Source of the DNA: Candidatus Cloacimonadota bacterium
GTDB taxonomy: Bacteria; Cloacimonadota; Cloacimonadia; Cloacimonadales; TCS61
Direction: 5' to 3'
Assembly (NCBI GenBank): GCA_030626645.1
Contig: DAOUTP010000003.1
Coordinates: 1 to 23,907 of the forward strand
DNA: 23,907 nt
A program made the translations under genes and the position numbers. The notes beneath the pieces were generated by a model, which made no database searches, had not been told where the DNA came from, and saw only the letters and a list, made by a program, of their open reading frames with translations. Position 1 is the first letter of the stretch. Each line of letters starts with the position of its first letter. Positions 16,692 through 23,613 of this stretch are shown here, in pieces.

Positions 16692-17144
16692 TTATAAAAT
16701 TTCATTTGAATCTAATTTATATTTTTCTTTTTCATCTTGATATTCGTAAACAAAATTTATCTCAGGATGAGAGATCATTAATGTTATAAGTGTGTTTTTC
16801 ATATCACCGATAGGCTTACGATCGATGTGGCTATATTGAAAAACAGCTTTAACTTCAGTGCCTATTCCAACCTTAGAATCTATCTTAAAATTTCCATTAC
16901 TCTCTCTCGCAGCTTGAGCTAAAAGAGAAAGTCCCATACCCACTCTTCGAGTTGTTCTCGTTGTATAGAACGGATCCAGCACTTTGTTAATGGTTTCTTC
17001 GTTCATTCCTCTTCCGTTATCCTTTATTTCCAATGCAAGCAGATCTTTGCTTTTTTCCTCTACGATCTTTATCTCAATTTTAGAAGCATTCGCTTCGATC
17101 GAATTCTCAACCACATCAAGAATATGTAAGGATAGATCTTCCAT
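16692..17144 (-). CDS. GHKL ATP-binding protein (histidine-kinase-like ATPase domain alone)
   Basis: This 150-aa protein is little more than a Bergerat-fold ATPase. It has N box VVENSIEANAS, G1 DNGRGM, and G2 GMGLSLL, with the FYTTR loop of histidine kinases. No phospho-accepting histidine domain is attached. Similar small ATPases accompany DRTGG and PHP genes in [FeFe]-hydrogenase operons as I recall them; their role there is unknown. The start overlaps the end of the PHP gene by 29 bases, so the two are translationally linked. It lies 25 bases before the 1090-aa fusion gene. Confidence 0.85.
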   Translation of the reverse strand: MEDLSLHILDVVENSIEANASKIEIKIVEEKSKDLLALEIKDNGRGMNEETINKVLDPFYTTRTTRRVGMGLSLLAQAARESNGNFKIDSKVGIGTEVKAVFQYSHIDRKPIGDMKNTLITLMISHPEINFVYEYQDEKEKYKLDSNEIL

Positions 17145-17859
17145 CTTTACTCTTTAATGCTTTTTCTAACTCACTCACCGTTATGTCATCAAGCAGGAAA
17201 GTAGTTGAAGTTTTGCCAATATCATCTAAATAATGAGCATCGGAAAATGTGACAAGTGAAAAGCCCGATGCCATTGGAAATTCCAAAGATTTCTTTCCGG
17301 ACATATATCTCGGTGATAATTCCAGACCATCCAGATCCAATCCTTCGGGAACAAAACCAAGTTGCCCGATCAAGCTGAATCTTTCACGATCGACATGCGA
17401 CGCGATAGCAAGTCCATTCAAAGAATGAATATGTTCCACTATTTCTTCAACAGTCATGTCGGTTGCTCCAATCAACAATTTCTTATTAAGATCAATGATT
17501 TCATCCTGCTCATCAACTATCAGTTGGTATCCGAAAAGCTTTTCATCATTCACACCCTTTAAATTTTCATAAACAATTTTTTGTAGTTTGGATAAATCTT
17601 TATCATCATCAAAAAGAGCCAGAATATGCACTTCTTCTTTGGATGTAACTTCCATTCCGCCGAGAACTTTCAATTCTCTTTTTTCTCCTACCTTCTTTAC
17701 TGCAATTACATTCTCGGATGAATTATGGTCGCAAATTCCTATCACATCCAATCCTTTCGATCTTGCTTTTTCTACGATCATTGCAGGCGTCATATTCATA
17801 TCACCGCAAGGAGAGAGACAAGTATGAATATGCAAATCCGCTTTGATTTTTTTGAGCAT
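17116..17859 (-). CDS. PHP-domain metal-dependent phosphoesterase
   Basis: This 247-aa protein has the PHP-family metal ligands: DLHIHT near the start, GICDHNSSEN (about 43-52), SHVDRE, and SDAHYLDDIG near the C-terminus. It probably hydrolyses a phosphoester, perhaps a nucleotide or a phosphoprotein; the substrate is unknown. The same type of gene recurs in NAD(P)-linked [FeFe]-hydrogenase operons, which suggests a role in assembly or control of the redox complex rather than metabolism. It ends in TGA at a length normal for the family, which supports TGA as a real stop in this organism. Confidence 0.87.
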   Translation of the reverse strand: MLKKIKADLHIHTCLSPCGDMNMTPAMIVEKARSKGLDVIGICDHNSSENVIAVKKVGEKRELKVLGGMEVTSKEEVHILALFDDDKDLSKLQKIVYENLKGVNDEKLFGYQLIVDEQDEIIDLNKKLLIGATDMTVEEIVEHIHSLNGLAIASHVDRERFSLIGQLGFVPEGLDLDGLELSPRYMSGKKSLEFPMASGFSLVTFSDAHYLDDIGKTSTTFLLDDITVSELEKALKSKDGRSILTYS

Positions 17860-17874
17860 TCGCCTGAGACCTCA

Positions 17875-18219
17875 TTACCCTTTATTCCCATGTATTCCCA
17901 ATTCATAAAGTTTTCCTACAATTTCAAAAGTTGATAATTCTGTTAACAGAAGTGGAATATTTTCCTGCTCTGCTTTTTTCAAAGTTATTTCTTCTGGTTG
18001 TCTTCCATTCACAAGAATGATACCGGCAAGTTCCTGTAAATTTGCCACAGCTACAATGTTTATATGGGTTTGTAAGGTAATCCAGATATTGTCTTTTTGA
18101 GCATTTGCAATAACATCACTCAGCAGATCACTTGAATATCCTCCACTCACTTCTCTATCAATATCTCCGGATACAACTTTTAAATCGAGCTTTTGTACAA
18201 TATCTTTTAAATTAACCAT
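17875..18219 (-). CDS. DRTGG-domain protein (downstream copy)
   Basis: This 114-aa protein consists of a single DRTGG-type domain: the segment VVSGDIDREVSGGYSSDLLS, a beta-alpha core with NIVAVANLQELAGIILVNGR, and the C-terminal IPLLLTELSTFEIVGKLYELG. It is a paralogue of the 117-aa protein at 19193. DRTGG domains occur with CBS domains and are thought to bind nucleotides or act in regulation. Both copies flank the CBS-HATPase gene, so the three products may form one regulatory complex. Confidence 0.82.
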   Translation of the reverse strand: MVNLKDIVQKLDLKVVSGDIDREVSGGYSSDLLSDVIANAQKDNIWITLQTHINIVAVANLQELAGIILVNGRQPEEITLKKAEQENIPLLLTELSTFEIVGKLYELGIHGNKG

Positions 18220-18252
18220 TTTCCCTCATTTCTCCTGATCTTAATTAATAAA

Positions 18253-19185
18253 TTAATCTCCATTACGATAATCACTAAGTTTAATAATAATTACTAAACG
18301 CGTTCCCTTTGCTACCGTTGATCTCAGAGTCATTTTATCTGTAAATTTTTTTATGTTGGGAAGTCCCATTCCAGCTCCAAATCCCAATTCTCTAATCCAC
18401 CCTGGAGCATTAGAAAAACCGGGTTTCATAGCTTTCTCAACATCCGGAATACCGGGACCTATGTCTGTTATCACAATTCTGATTTGATGAGGTTCAAGAT
18501 AAGCTGTTATTTTCCCTCCGTCGGTATAAGAAACAATATTTATTTCTGCTTCATAAGTCGAAATGGCAGCTCTGCGTACGATTTCCGGAGAGAGACCAAG
18601 TCTATAAAGAGTTTTTTTCAGTCCAGTAGCAGCTTCTCCGGCTTTATCAAAGTTCTTAGCTTCTACATCATATTGAAATTTAAAAAACACTTCATCAGCA
18701 ACAATATCATTGAAGATGTGGCTCGCTCTATATCTTCGTTCTTCTTCATCATGATAAGCTGTTTCTAATTTCTTCAATATTCCTCTAATAATATCACTTT
18801 TAGTAATAATACCAACGAGTTTTTTATTCTTCCTTGAAATTATTGGAAAACGACCAAATCCTGATTTATCAAATTTTGTAATAGCATGAACAAGCGGTTC
18901 ATCTTCATAAAGTGTTTCGATATTTGTTGTCATCTTGTCATTAATGATCGCATCTTTATCTTGATTCTTAATACAATTAATAAAGTCTTCAATACTAATC
19001 AAACCAACAAGTTCATCTTCATTTACTACAGGAACACCTGTTATTCGATTTTTCTTCAGAAAATCTCCCAGTGAACAAATAGACATTTCAGAATTAACTG
19101 TTTTGATATTTTTAATCATAACATCTTTAATTTTCAGTTCATAAGTCAGTTCTTGAATTTTGCTGGTTGTTCTTGTATTATCCAT
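18253..19185 (-). CDS. CBS-domain pair fused to an anti-sigma-type ATPase domain
   Basis: This 310-aa protein starts with two CBS motifs (about residues 18-75 and 80-140, with VPVVNEDELVGLIS and FPIISRKNKKLVGIIT), which typically sense adenine nucleotides. From about 165 to 305 it has an RsbW-like HATPase_c domain (YEAEINIV as N box, TDIGPGIPD, GFGAGMGLPNIKKF). It could sense energy state (for example AMP/ATP) and switch a partner protein, possibly through phosphorylation as anti-sigma kinases do; that is inference. It lies between the two DRTGG genes in the same transcript. Confidence 0.85.
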   Translation of the reverse strand: MDNTRTTSKIQELTYELKIKDVMIKNIKTVNSEMSICSLGDFLKKNRITGVPVVNEDELVGLISIEDFINCIKNQDKDAIINDKMTTNIETLYEDEPLVHAITKFDKSGFGRFPIISRKNKKLVGIITKSDIIRGILKKLETAYHDEEERRYRASHIFNDIVADEVFFKFQYDVEAKNFDKAGEAATGLKKTLYRLGLSPEIVRRAAISTYEAEINIVSYTDGGKITAYLEPHQIRIVITDIGPGIPDVEKAMKPGFSNAPGWIRELGFGAGMGLPNIKKFTDKMTLRSTVAKGTRLVIIIKLSDYRNGD

Positions 19186-19192
19186 TTTTTTA

Positions 19193-19546
19193 TCAATCTA
19201 AATAACTGCAGCTTTTAAGACCATTTTTATATAATCGCCCACAACTCTCAAAAGTAGTGAGTATTGTTGTAAGTAACGTTATATTATTTATTTTCGCTAA
19301 ATTGATCATTTTGTCATCAGGGATTTTGCCCATCACAAAACAAACTACTCCTATATCAGCCACATTTGCTGTATTGATAACCTGGATATTATTCAAGCTT
19401 GTCAACAAAACCGAATTTGGTTTACCGTAAGCTAATATTTCGCTCATTAGATCTGATGAACAACCTATTTCTATTTCTATTTCAGGGTCGTATTTCCCTG
19501 TAACAGCTTCTGCTTCAAGCAGTTCTTGAATTTTTATAAGTTTCAT
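19193..19546 (-). CDS. DRTGG-domain protein (upstream copy)
   Basis: This 117-aa protein is related to the DRTGG protein at 17875, sharing EIEIGCSSDLMSEILAYG and NNITLLTTILTTFESCGRLY with the same arrangement. It starts four bases after the NADH-subunit gene and ends seven bases before the CBS-HATPase gene, so it is co-transcribed with them. The stop is TGA directly followed by TAA. The function is unknown; a nucleotide-responsive accessory role is suggested only by family and context. Confidence 0.8.
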   Translation of the reverse strand: MKLIKIQELLEAEAVTGKYDPEIEIEIGCSSDLMSEILAYGKPNSVLLTSLNNIQVINTANVADIGVVCFVMGKIPDDKMINLAKINNITLLTTILTTFESCGRLYKNGLKSCSYLD

Positions 19547-19550
19547 AATA

Positions 19551-21341
19551 TTACTCCACTTTTACTGCATCAAATTTACAAACAGTAAAACAGATACCGC
19601 ATTTAATACACTTTTCCTGATCGATAATATGAATTTCTTTGCGGCTGCCGGAAATCGCATCAGCAGGACATTTGATAGCACACACTGTACATCCGGTACA
19701 TTTTTCAGGATCGATATGAAAATCGATGAGTGCCTTGCAAACATGAGCAGGACATTTTTTATTTTTTATATGAGCTTCATATTCATCTCTGAAATTTTTG
19801 ATCGTCGAAAGAACTGGATTTGGAAGTGTTTGACCAAGTCCGCATTGAGAAGCATCTTTAATTGCATAACCTAATTCTTTAAGCAATTCAATGTCACCTT
19901 CTTTTCCATTGCCTTCTGTTATTTTCGTAAGAATTTCAAGCATTGCAGAACTCCCTTCTCTGCAGCTTGTGCATTTTCCACAACTCTCATCACTGGTAAA
20001 TTCTAAGAAATATCTGGAAAGGTCAACCATGCAGGTATCTTCATCAACAACTACCATTCCTCCCGAGCCCATCATTGAACCAACTTCTGTTAGTTTTTCA
20101 TAATCAACCGGTAGATCAATTAAGGCAGCAGGGACAACTCCTCCTGAAGGACCACCAATTTGAACACCTTTGAATTTTTTTCCATTTGGAACTCCGCCAC
20201 CAATATCATAAATAATTTCTTTGAGAGTGATTCCCATCGGCACTTCCACTAAACCTGTATTATTTATTTTTCCAACGAGAGAAAAAACTTTTGTTCCTTT
20301 GCTTTTCTCCGTGCCAATACCTGCAAACCAATCTGCACCGCGAAGAATTATCCTGGGAACATTAGCCCATGTTTCCACATTGTTAATATTAGTAGGTTTT
20401 CCCCATAATCCGGATTCAGCAGGAAAGGGAGGTCTTTGACTGGGTTCGGGTGATATTCCTTCAATTGAATGGATTAGGGATGTCTCTTCTCCACAAACGA
20501 AAGCACCCGCACCTTGTTTGATCTCAAGATCAAAATCGAAACCTTTTCCAAGGATATCTTTTCCTAATAATCCATATTCTCTTGCTTGCTCAATTGCAAT
20601 TTCCAATCTACTAATGGCAAGCGGATATTCACTTCTGATATAGACAAACCCCAGCTGTGCTCCTATTGCTTTTGCCCCAATCAGCATTCCCTCAATAACT
20701 GCGTGCGGATCGGATTCAACGATACTTCTATCCATATATGCGCCGGGATCACCTTCGTCTGCATTGCAAATTATATACTTGGTTTCATCTTTTGAATTAT
20801 GACAAATCTCCCACTTCAAACCTGTTGGGAAACCTCCGCCACCTCGACCTCGTAAACCGGATTTCTTTATCTCTTTGATTATATCTTCGGAACTCATCGA
20901 CGTTAAGACTTTTATGAGAGCATTATATCCATCCCTGCCTATATAATCATCTATTTTCTCAGCATCAATCAATCCTTTATTCCGAAGAGCAATCAATCGC
21001 TGTTTGCTGAAAAATCCAATCTCGTTCACCGTAGGGATCTGGATTTTCTCACCTGGAGGAGTGTACATCATTTTCTTAACAGGCCTTCCTTTTAGAAAGT
21101 GTTCTTCAACTAAATAAGAAATGTCTTCAGGAGAAAGTAATTGATAAAAGATATCATCCGGTTGTACTACAACTATAGGACCCTGAGCGCAGAATCCCTG
21201 GCAACCGGTACCTACGACCAGAATTTCTTTATCTAATCCTTGTTTTTTTATTTCTTCTTCCAACAGTGTTTTAACATCAAAAGCACCACACGAAACACAA
21301 GCCGTACCGGTACACACCATCAAATTAGTTCTATAAGCCAT
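19551..21341 (-). CDS. NAD(P)H-dehydrogenase/hydrogenase-type flavin subunit (HndC/HydB/NuoF-like)
   Basis: This 596-aa protein oxidises or reduces NAD(P)H through FMN. Residues 1-90 are a thioredoxin-like [2Fe-2S] domain (C10, C15, then GCQGFC). The NuoF core follows, with the NADH/FMN glycine loop GLRGRGGGGFPTG, NADEGDPGAYMDR and an SLBB segment. The [4Fe-4S] motif is ESCGKCTSCREG, with its fourth cysteine in CGLGQ. The C-terminal 60 residues add two [4Fe-4S] clusters (CTGCTVCAIKCP and CIKCGICFTVCK). This full layout is that of HndC/HydB of bifurcating [FeFe]-hydrogenases. Here it is followed by Hdr modules instead of a hydrogenase. It starts two bases after the HndB-like gene. Confidence 0.93.
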   Translation of the reverse strand: MAYRTNLMVCTGTACVSCGAFDVKTLLEEEIKKQGLDKEILVVGTGCQGFCAQGPIVVVQPDDIFYQLLSPEDISYLVEEHFLKGRPVKKMMYTPPGEKIQIPTVNEIGFFSKQRLIALRNKGLIDAEKIDDYIGRDGYNALIKVLTSMSSEDIIKEIKKSGLRGRGGGGFPTGLKWEICHNSKDETKYIICNADEGDPGAYMDRSIVESDPHAVIEGMLIGAKAIGAQLGFVYIRSEYPLAISRLEIAIEQAREYGLLGKDILGKGFDFDLEIKQGAGAFVCGEETSLIHSIEGISPEPSQRPPFPAESGLWGKPTNINNVETWANVPRIILRGADWFAGIGTEKSKGTKVFSLVGKINNTGLVEVPMGITLKEIIYDIGGGVPNGKKFKGVQIGGPSGGVVPAALIDLPVDYEKLTEVGSMMGSGGMVVVDEDTCMVDLSRYFLEFTSDESCGKCTSCREGSSAMLEILTKITEGNGKEGDIELLKELGYAIKDASQCGLGQTLPNPVLSTIKNFRDEYEAHIKNKKCPAHVCKALIDFHIDPEKCTGCTVCAIKCPADAISGSRKEIHIIDQEKCIKCGICFTVCKFDAVKVE

Positions 21342-21343
21342 TT

Positions 21344-21727
21344 TTATGGTTCCCTCTCACTACCTATTGCAAGAGCACATTCTTCTACGATTTTTCCATT
21401 GAGTACATGCTCAGAAAATATTTTTTTTATTTTATCTCCGGTTAAATCACAATATTTTACAGGAGTTTCTCCTTTAAGTTCTACTGTAGCCATTGGTTCT
21501 CGGCTGCAAAAGCCAGCACATCCGGAAGTTGTTACAATCACATCGTCCCGACCGGATTCTTCAACTATTTTGATTACAGTATTCATGATTGTTCTTGCTC
21601 CGGCAGCTATTCCGCACGTTCCCATGTGAACAGTAATTTTTGCATTAGAAATTCCCTCACGCAATAGTGCTGTTTTTCTAACCTTTTTTCTTATCTCTTC
21701 AAGGTCTTTAATGGTCAATTTTGGCAT
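21344..21727 (-). CDS. HndB-like thioredoxin-fold [2Fe-2S] protein
   Basis: This is a small [2Fe-2S] protein of the HndB family. The start chosen is the ATG at 21727 (MPKLTIKDLEE), which has a strong GGAGG eight bases upstream; the longer frame from 21763 adds an unlikely N-terminus lying inside the upstream gene. The four expected ligands are in HMGTCGIAAGA and TTSGCAGFCSREP, but at the first pair the usual second cysteine is replaced (CGIAAGA), which leaves three obvious cysteines. The cluster may be altered or absent. The gene overlaps the upstream fusion gene by 20 bases. Confidence 0.87.
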   Translation of the reverse strand: MPKLTIKDLEEIRKKVRKTALLREGISNAKITVHMGTCGIAAGARTIMNTVIKIVEESGRDDVIVTTSGCAGFCSREPMATVELKGETPVKYCDLTGDKIKKIFSEHVLNGKIVEECALAIGSEREP

Positions 21728-22607
21728 CTTGTTTTTCCTCCATTGATTTATAATGTTTAACAATTCCGGGGATATCTGCTCTTTTTAATTTACCATGTAC
21801 ATCCTCATTAACCGTGATAACAGGAGCTAATCCGCAACAACCGAAACAACGAGCAGTTTCCAGAGTGAATTCCATATTTTTTGTAGTTTCTCCTACCTTT
21901 ATGCCTAGTTCATCTTCGAGAGCTTCTATAAGTCCCGGAGCTCCCTGCACATGACATGCAGTTCCAATACAAACAGTTATAATATGTTTTCCTCGCGGTT
22001 CAAGATGGAAAGCATTATAGAAAGTAGCTATTTGATATATTTTTGTTAAAGCAACATCAAGTTCTTGTGAGATATATTTCAAAATTCTTTCGGGAAGATA
22101 TTTATATTCGGTGTTAATAGCCTGAAGTATAGGCATCAGGTTACCTTTTTTATCTCTAAGCTCATTCAATATAACATCTACTTTTACTTTGTCTTCTGGT
22201 TTGAGATAAATAAGTGTTTTTTCAATAGGATAAAGAGCAACTGTTACCGGACAATGTTGAGTGCAAGCAGCACAACCTGTACATTTATCTTCATCAACAT
22301 ACCTGGGATGTTTTGTTACTTCTACTTTGAAATTCCCGGCATTTCCAGTTACTTTTTTCAGTTCGGCATTTGTGATAATCTCAATATTCAGGTGTCTACC
22401 GCATTCAACTAATTTCGGAGACATAACACACATTGCGCAATCATTTGTGGGAAATGTTTTATCCAACTGAGCCATTACTCCACCAATAGCAGGTGATTCT
22501 TCCAACAAATATACTTTATAACCTGAATCAGCCAGATCAAGAGATGCTTGAATACCGGCTATACCTCCACCAATAACCATCACAGAACCAACTTTTTTGT
22601 TAGCCAT
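21708..22607 (-). CDS. Fusion of N-terminal HdrA half (FAD + one [4Fe-4S]) with NuoE/HndA
   Basis: This 299-aa protein has two parts. Residues 1-120 are the FAD-binding half of a ferredoxin-type HdrA: VIGGGIAGIQASLD, the TFPTNDCAMCVMSPK segment, and one [4Fe-4S] motif (C109, C112, C115, C119). It stops exactly where the second half begins in the 1090-aa protein of the same operon. Residues about 130-299 are a full NuoE/HndA domain with [2Fe-2S] ligands in VCIGTACHV and ARCFGCCGLAP. The likely role is to pass electrons between the NADH subunit and a reconstituted HdrA centre. Shine-Dalgarno AAGGAG precedes the ATG, and it is the first gene of the operon. Confidence 0.88.
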   Translation of the reverse strand: MANKKVGSVMVIGGGIAGIQASLDLADSGYKVYLLEESPAIGGVMAQLDKTFPTNDCAMCVMSPKLVECGRHLNIEIITNAELKKVTGNAGNFKVEVTKHPRYVDEDKCTGCAACTQHCPVTVALYPIEKTLIYLKPEDKVKVDVILNELRDKKGNLMPILQAINTEYKYLPERILKYISQELDVALTKIYQIATFYNAFHLEPRGKHIITVCIGTACHVQGAPGLIEALEDELGIKVGETTKNMEFTLETARCFGCCGLAPVITVNEDVHGKLKRADIPGIVKHYKSMEEKQDAKIDH

Positions 22608-22714
22608 TTATCTAATACTCCTTAACAAATTCTATCAATGAAAAACAGATCAGAAATCTTGATTATTTCAGGTTAACTAAAACCAGATCTCTCACCACTT
22701 TCCCACTGAAATTA
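22608..22714 (-). promoter_or_regulatory. Leader and presumed promoter region of the redox operon
   Basis: This spacer lies between the rhodanese terminator and the first redox gene. It must hold the operon promoter if the terminator works. It contains a clear Shine-Dalgarno (AAGGAG) about ten bases before the ATG. I cannot define the -35 and -10 boxes and see no riboswitch-like fold. Confidence 0.4.
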
Positions 22715-22739
22715 GGCAGGAGGATTCTTTCCCCCTGCC
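22715..22739 (-). terminator. Terminator of the rhodanese gene
   Basis: GGCAGG (22715-22720) pairs with CCTGCC (22734-22739), with two further G-C pairs inside. On the minus strand it is followed by TAATTT. It starts ten bases after the rhodanese stop codon. Confidence 0.55.
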
Positions 22740-22748
22740 GATACTAAT

Positions 22749-23600
22749 TTATTTTATCGAATTAGCTGTATCTGCTTGCCATTCGTAATATGCGCCATCG
22801 TAAACTTTTATATTTCCATAGCCAAGTATATCTTTAAGAGCCATGAAAACGATTCCAGCACGAACACTTGATGCACAGTAAAGAATAACTTCTTTATCGC
22901 TTGTAACACCTGCTGCATTCATAGCTGCTGCGATCTCATCTTTAGATTTGATCGTACCATCTTCATTTATGACAGCTTTGAATTCCAAGTTTACAGCACC
23001 GGGAATATGTCCATAACGAGTTATGTTCTTATCGGTATCTGTTCCGGCAAATTCATCAGCGGAACGTACATCAAGAAGAATTACATTTGCATCATCTTTA
23101 TGAACTTTAACATACGCAATATCTGTTAGGATTGCTGCATCCGGAGTTGCATTGAAAGTTGCCGGAGTAATGTTAGTTGCATTTTTTGTAACTTTACCAC
23201 GAACCTTTCCCCAACCTTTTAAATGACCATCAAGTATGTTAACATCAGTTGCACCCAAATATTTGAAGATCCAATATAAGCGACCTGCAGCTTTATTGCT
23301 ACCGGTATCATAGATCACGATCTTGCTGTTTGCTGAAATACCTTTTTCACCAAAGATCTTAGCGATCTCATCTGCACTTTTCAGCATTGATGAAACACCT
23401 TCTGCTTTGTATAAGTTTTTGTGATCTATATTAATTGCACCATCAATATGCTTACTACTGTAATCTGATGCATTCCTTGCAGATACGATGATCACATCAC
23501 CACTTTTTGCAAGTGTTTTAAGCTCTTTGGCAGAGATAACTCCAGCACAAACAAGCTGCACTGCCAAAAGCATTATTAAAATTCCAATTATTTTTTTCAT
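22749..23600 (-). CDS. Exported two-domain rhodanese (thiosulfate/mercaptopyruvate sulfurtransferase-like)
   Basis: This 283-aa protein has a signal peptide (residues 1-20; MKKIIGILIMLLAVQLVCAG), so it acts in the periplasm or is surface-exposed. It has two rhodanese domains. The first (about 22-135) has Asp in the catalytic position (IYDTGSNKAAGR) and is inactive, as usual for the N-terminal domain. The second (about 155-280) has the active-site Cys242 in LYCASSVRAG. It transfers sulfane sulfur to a thiol or cyanide acceptor; the natural substrate is unknown. The loop CASSVRA fits neither the classic thiosulfate (CRxGxR) nor the mercaptopyruvate (CGSGVT) type exactly. It follows the porin gene by about 13 bases. 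Confidence 0.9.
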   Translation of the reverse strand: MKKIIGILIMLLAVQLVCAGVISAKELKTLAKSGDVIIVSARNASDYSSKHIDGAINIDHKNLYKAEGVSSMLKSADEIAKIFGEKGISANSKIVIYDTGSNKAAGRLYWIFKYLGATDVNILDGHLKGWGKVRGKVTKNATNITPATFNATPDAAILTDIAYVKVHKDDANVILLDVRSADEFAGTDTDKNITRYGHIPGAVNLEFKAVINEDGTIKSKDEIAAAMNAAGVTSDKEVILYCASSVRAGIVFMALKDILGYGNIKVYDGAYYEWQADTANSIK

Positions 23601-23613
23601 TTTATCTCCTGAT

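Noticed and set aside
21728..21763. Longer start for the HndB-like gene
   Set aside because: The extra residues lie inside the end of the preceding gene, and the ATG at 21727 has a strong GGAGG ribosome-binding site.
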